From: Clostridiaceae bacterium
GTDB lineage: Bacteria; Bacillota; Clostridia; Saccharofermentanales; DTU023
Assembly: GCA_012798865.1 (NCBI GenBank)
Contig: JAAZMK010000166.1
Location: forward strand, 1 to 7,363
Length of the DNA stretch: 7,363 bases
Direction of reading: 5' to 3'
Shown in pieces: positions 5,700-7,363 of the stretch; position 1 is the stretch's first letter, and the number at the start of each line of letters is the position of its first letter. The notes beneath the pieces were generated by a model. That model worked only from the letters and a program-made list of their open reading frames with translations, had not been told where the DNA came from and ran no database searches. Position numbers and translations under genes: made by a program.

Positions 5700-6473
5700 T
5701 TACGCGTTCCAAAGCCGCATGACTTCCCGATGTAAGCGTTCCGGGAACATCATCACCAGTTCGCCATGTGCTAATCCCTCGAACTCTTTTGGAACGATCT
5801 GGGGGAATGCCTTTATAGCGAAAGCGAGGTCGCTTTTCCGCGCTCTTTTTTCTTCTTCGCCATACCAATACTCTATTTCCGTATCTATTGCCGGAACGGG
5901 ATCGGGCATTGGGTAATTGTTTGCCGACCAGAAAACGTTGTAGATCGTTTTGCGGGAATAGTGGTGTTGACCGAATTCAAATAGCTTTCGATAATGCTCT
6001 TCGGGATCTTCCCCTTCGGGTGTCCACCGTGCAGGAGGCATGACCATTTTCATGAGCCGCAATGATTTGAAGGCCATACTGACCATCAGGTAATCTTTTA
6101 ATGCAATTAGTCGGCACACCCATGCAGGATAGGAGTACGGCGCGATGCCGCCATCGACGATGGCCTTCGTTACTGGTATCACTTGATTCGCCAGCATGTA
6201 CATGACGCTCGACCCGCCCATCGAAATGCCATAGGCCACATCTAGGTGATGAACTTCTTTTTCACGGAGATAGGAGACGGCTTGTTCGACATTCTTTTCT
6301 ATGGAGATGAAGTCAGTTCCCAACTCGTCGTGTCCGTCAGAGATGAAAAGGTATACATGAAAGTCATGTGAAAGTGCCTCTGCCGATCGTTTAAATACCC
6401 ACCAAGGCTCTGCCGCGCATTGGAACATCAATAATGTTTTTTTATTTTCTTTACCGTATTCATAGACCTTCAT
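5700..6473 (-). CDS. Alpha/beta-hydrolase family protein
   Basis: This 257-residue cytoplasmic protein has no signal peptide. The first strand is KKTLLMFQCAAEPWW (11-25), where the oxyanion-hole region is expected; the common HG motif is absent. The nucleophile elbow is GISMGG with S84 as the likely catalytic serine. After a helical lid-like insert (about 120-195), the strand IEYWYGEEE (200-208) is where the catalytic acid is normally found, so one of E206-E208 or D215 is the candidate. H236 in GLAHGEL is the likely catalytic histidine. It is a complete alpha/beta hydrolase by length; the substrate is unknown. ATG 6473 is preceded by AGGAG at a seven-base spacing. It lies downstream of the ABC exporter on the same strand, separated by 285 bp of tandem repeats, so co-transcription is possible but unproven. 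It is only distantly like the partial hydrolase at the left edge. Confidence 0.87.
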   Translation of the reverse strand: MKVYEYGKENKKTLLMFQCAAEPWWVFKRSAEALSHDFHVYLFISDGHDELGTDFISIEKNVEQAVSYLREKEVHHLDVAYGISMGGSSVMYMLANQVIPVTKAIVDGGIAPYSYPAWVCRLIALKDYLMVSMAFKSLRLMKMVMPPARWTPEGEDPEEHYRKLFEFGQHHYSRKTIYNVFWSANNYPMPDPVPAIDTEIEYWYGEEEKRARKSDLAFAIKAFPQIVPKEFEGLAHGELVMMFPERLHREVMRLWNA

Positions 6474-6523
6474 ATTGGTGCTCCTATTACGTTATCTGTT
6501 ATGTCCAGTGCATTCGTTCAAAA

Positions 6524-6791
6524 AGGGCGTTCTGCCGGAGCATGCAATCTCAACAGACTACACGCTCCAACCGGTACTTTCTACCTGTAGCTATCGCTCT
6601 GCTATAAAATGCGACTCGCCAAACTATACGCTCCGACCGGAATCTTCTGCCTGCAGCTATCGCTATGCTGTACAATGCGATCCGCCTAACTACATGCTCC
6701 CGCCGGTGCGTTCTTCCTGCAGCTGTCGCTGTGCAGCAAGATGCGATCTGCCAAACTACTACATGCTCCAGCCGGAACCCTCAGCCTGCAG
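6524..6791 (-). repeat. 66-bp tandem repeat derived from the 3' end of the ABC exporter gene
   Basis: On the + strand the landmark ATGC recurs at 6542, 6609, 6675 and 6741 (spacings 67, 66, 66). Read on the - strand in the frame of the exporter, the true tail (6791-6759) is LQAEGSGWSM-stop. Three further copies read LQEERTGGSM-stop (6722-6690), LQAEDSGRSV-stop (6656-6624) and LQVESTGWSV-stop (6590-6558). A fifth partial copy (about 6540-6524) keeps the GCAGAACGC core but has lost its frame and most of its spacer. Each full unit is the ten-codon tail plus TAG plus about 33 bases of downstream DNA. The true copy carries a three-base addition that gives two adjacent TAG stops. The pattern fits serial duplication of the gene's end followed by drift. 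The units also contain CTGCAG-centred dyads. Confidence 0.85.
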
Positions 6792-7363
6792 CTCCGTCAT
6801 TCGCTTGAAGATGCTGTTTGGTTTTTGGCGCAGTGTTGCGGGATCGCCCTCTTCGACGACTTTCCCGTCTTCCAGCACGATGATCTTGTCGGCGGCTTCG
6901 ACGGTGCGCATGCGGTGCGCGATTACGAGGACGGTCTTGCCGGCAAGGAGACGCGACAGCGCGCCTTGTACTTTCGTCTCGTTTTCGACATCGAGCGATG
7001 CGGTGGCCTCATCGAGGAGCACGATGGGCGCATCTTTTAAAAGGGCTCGGGCGATTGAAATGCGTTGGCGCTCGCCGCCGGAAAGTCTGGCGCCGTTTTC
7101 CCCGATGAGAGTTCCGTAGCCTTCCGGCAACTTGCTGACGAACTCGTCGCAGTTTGCCGCGGAAGCGGCGCTCAGCACCTCTTCGTCGGTTGCGCCGTGT
7201 TTGCCGAGGCGGATGTTTTCCATTACTGAATCGTCAAAAAGCACGACGTCTTGGAAGACCATGGAGTAAGCGCTTAAGAGTACTTCCGGATCGACCGTGG
7301 AAATATCCACGCCTCCCACTTCGATCACACCTTCATCGATGTCCCAAAGCCTGGCGGCGAGAC
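6759..7363 (-). CDS. ABC exporter, C-terminal nucleotide-binding domain (5' part outside window)
   Basis: The frame is open from the right edge to TAG at 6761-6759, giving 200 visible residues. The first, LAARLWDIDEG, is the segment that follows Walker A in type IV exporters (fused membrane plus ATPase chains), so the membrane domain and Walker A lie off the window; an internal GTG at 7328 is not the real start. Counting from the first full codon, the Q-loop glutamine is Q37 in YSMVFQDVVLF, the signature LSGGERQR starts at 93, Walker B IVLLDEATASLD has D117 and E118, and the H-loop histidine is H149 in VIAHRM. All catalytic residues in view are intact. The family exports lipids, peptides, drugs or siderophores; these motifs do not tell which. 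Such exporters often occur as paired half-transporters, and a partner could lie beyond the edge. The last ten codons form the first unit of the 66-bp repeat. Confidence 0.93.
   Translation of the reverse strand, partial: LAARLWDIDEGVIEVGGVDISTVDPEVLLSAYSMVFQDVVLFDDSVMENIRLGKHGATDEEVLSAASAANCDEFVSKLPEGYGTLIGENGARLSGGERQRISIARALLKDAPIVLLDEATASLDVENETKVQGALSRLLAGKTVLVIAHRMRTVEAADKIIVLEDGKVVEEGDPATLRQKPNSIFKRMTELQAEGSGWSM

Noticed and set aside
6524..6791. Possible CRISPR array at the second repeat
   Set aside because: There are no unique spacers; all 66 bases of each unit align with one another.
6475..7119. Long + strand open frame with repeated Cys-rich peptide (CD-x-PNY pattern)
   Set aside because: Its first half is the 66-bp array and its second half is antisense to the ABC exporter domain. 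It begins with TTG and has no ribosome binding site; the peptide repeat follows from the DNA repeat having a period divisible by three.

Overview
The window looks like a piece of a Bacillota (Firmicutes) chromosome, possibly from a Negativicutes or Clostridia member. The evidence is strong purine-rich Shine-Dalgarno sequences ahead of most genes and protein types common in those groups. The class-level guess rests on general protein character and is weak. No rRNA, tRNA, transposase, integrase or CRISPR array was found.

Layout from left to right. (1) The 3' part of an alpha/beta-hydrolase (esterase/lipase type) gene on the + strand, cut by the window edge. (2) A short intergenic gap, then a class I SAM-dependent methyltransferase on the - strand, convergent with the hydrolase. 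(3) A 279-bp divergent intergenic region with two inverted repeats and a plausible promoter. (4) A two-gene + strand operon: a MacB/LolD-type ABC ATPase translationally coupled through a TAATG overlap to a large duplicated FtsX-type permease. Together they should form a complete membrane ABC machine of unknown substrate. (5) A perfect 12-bp inverted repeat spanning the permease stop codon. It also encodes the end of a decayed XRE/HigA-like antitoxin fragment on the opposite strand. (6) A small four-helix membrane protein on the - strand. (7) A 533-bp gene-free stretch holding a roughly 72-bp tandem repeat array with strong dyad symmetry, flanked by AT-rich direct repeats. (8) A complete alpha/beta hydrolase on the - strand. 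(9) A 285-bp gap filled by a 66-bp tandem repeat. (10) The C-terminal half of an ABC-exporter nucleotide-binding domain on the - strand, running off the right edge.

The most notable observation is that the 66-bp repeat is not random intergenic DNA. Read in the frame of the ABC exporter, each of three downstream units re-encodes the last ten residues of that protein plus its TAG stop (pattern LQ-x-E-x-x-G-x-S-M/V-stop). A fifth, decayed copy follows. The array therefore looks like serial tandem duplication of the gene's own 3' end. The other points worth a look are the separate 72-bp hairpin repeat array, the antitoxin relic whose stop codon shares a palindrome with the permease stop, and an operator-like dyad over the probable ABC operon promoter.

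The ABC ATPase and permease clearly work together. The exporter and hydrolase on the - strand are co-oriented and might be co-transcribed through the repeat array, but nothing shows a shared pathway. No confident new defence or mobile system is visible.
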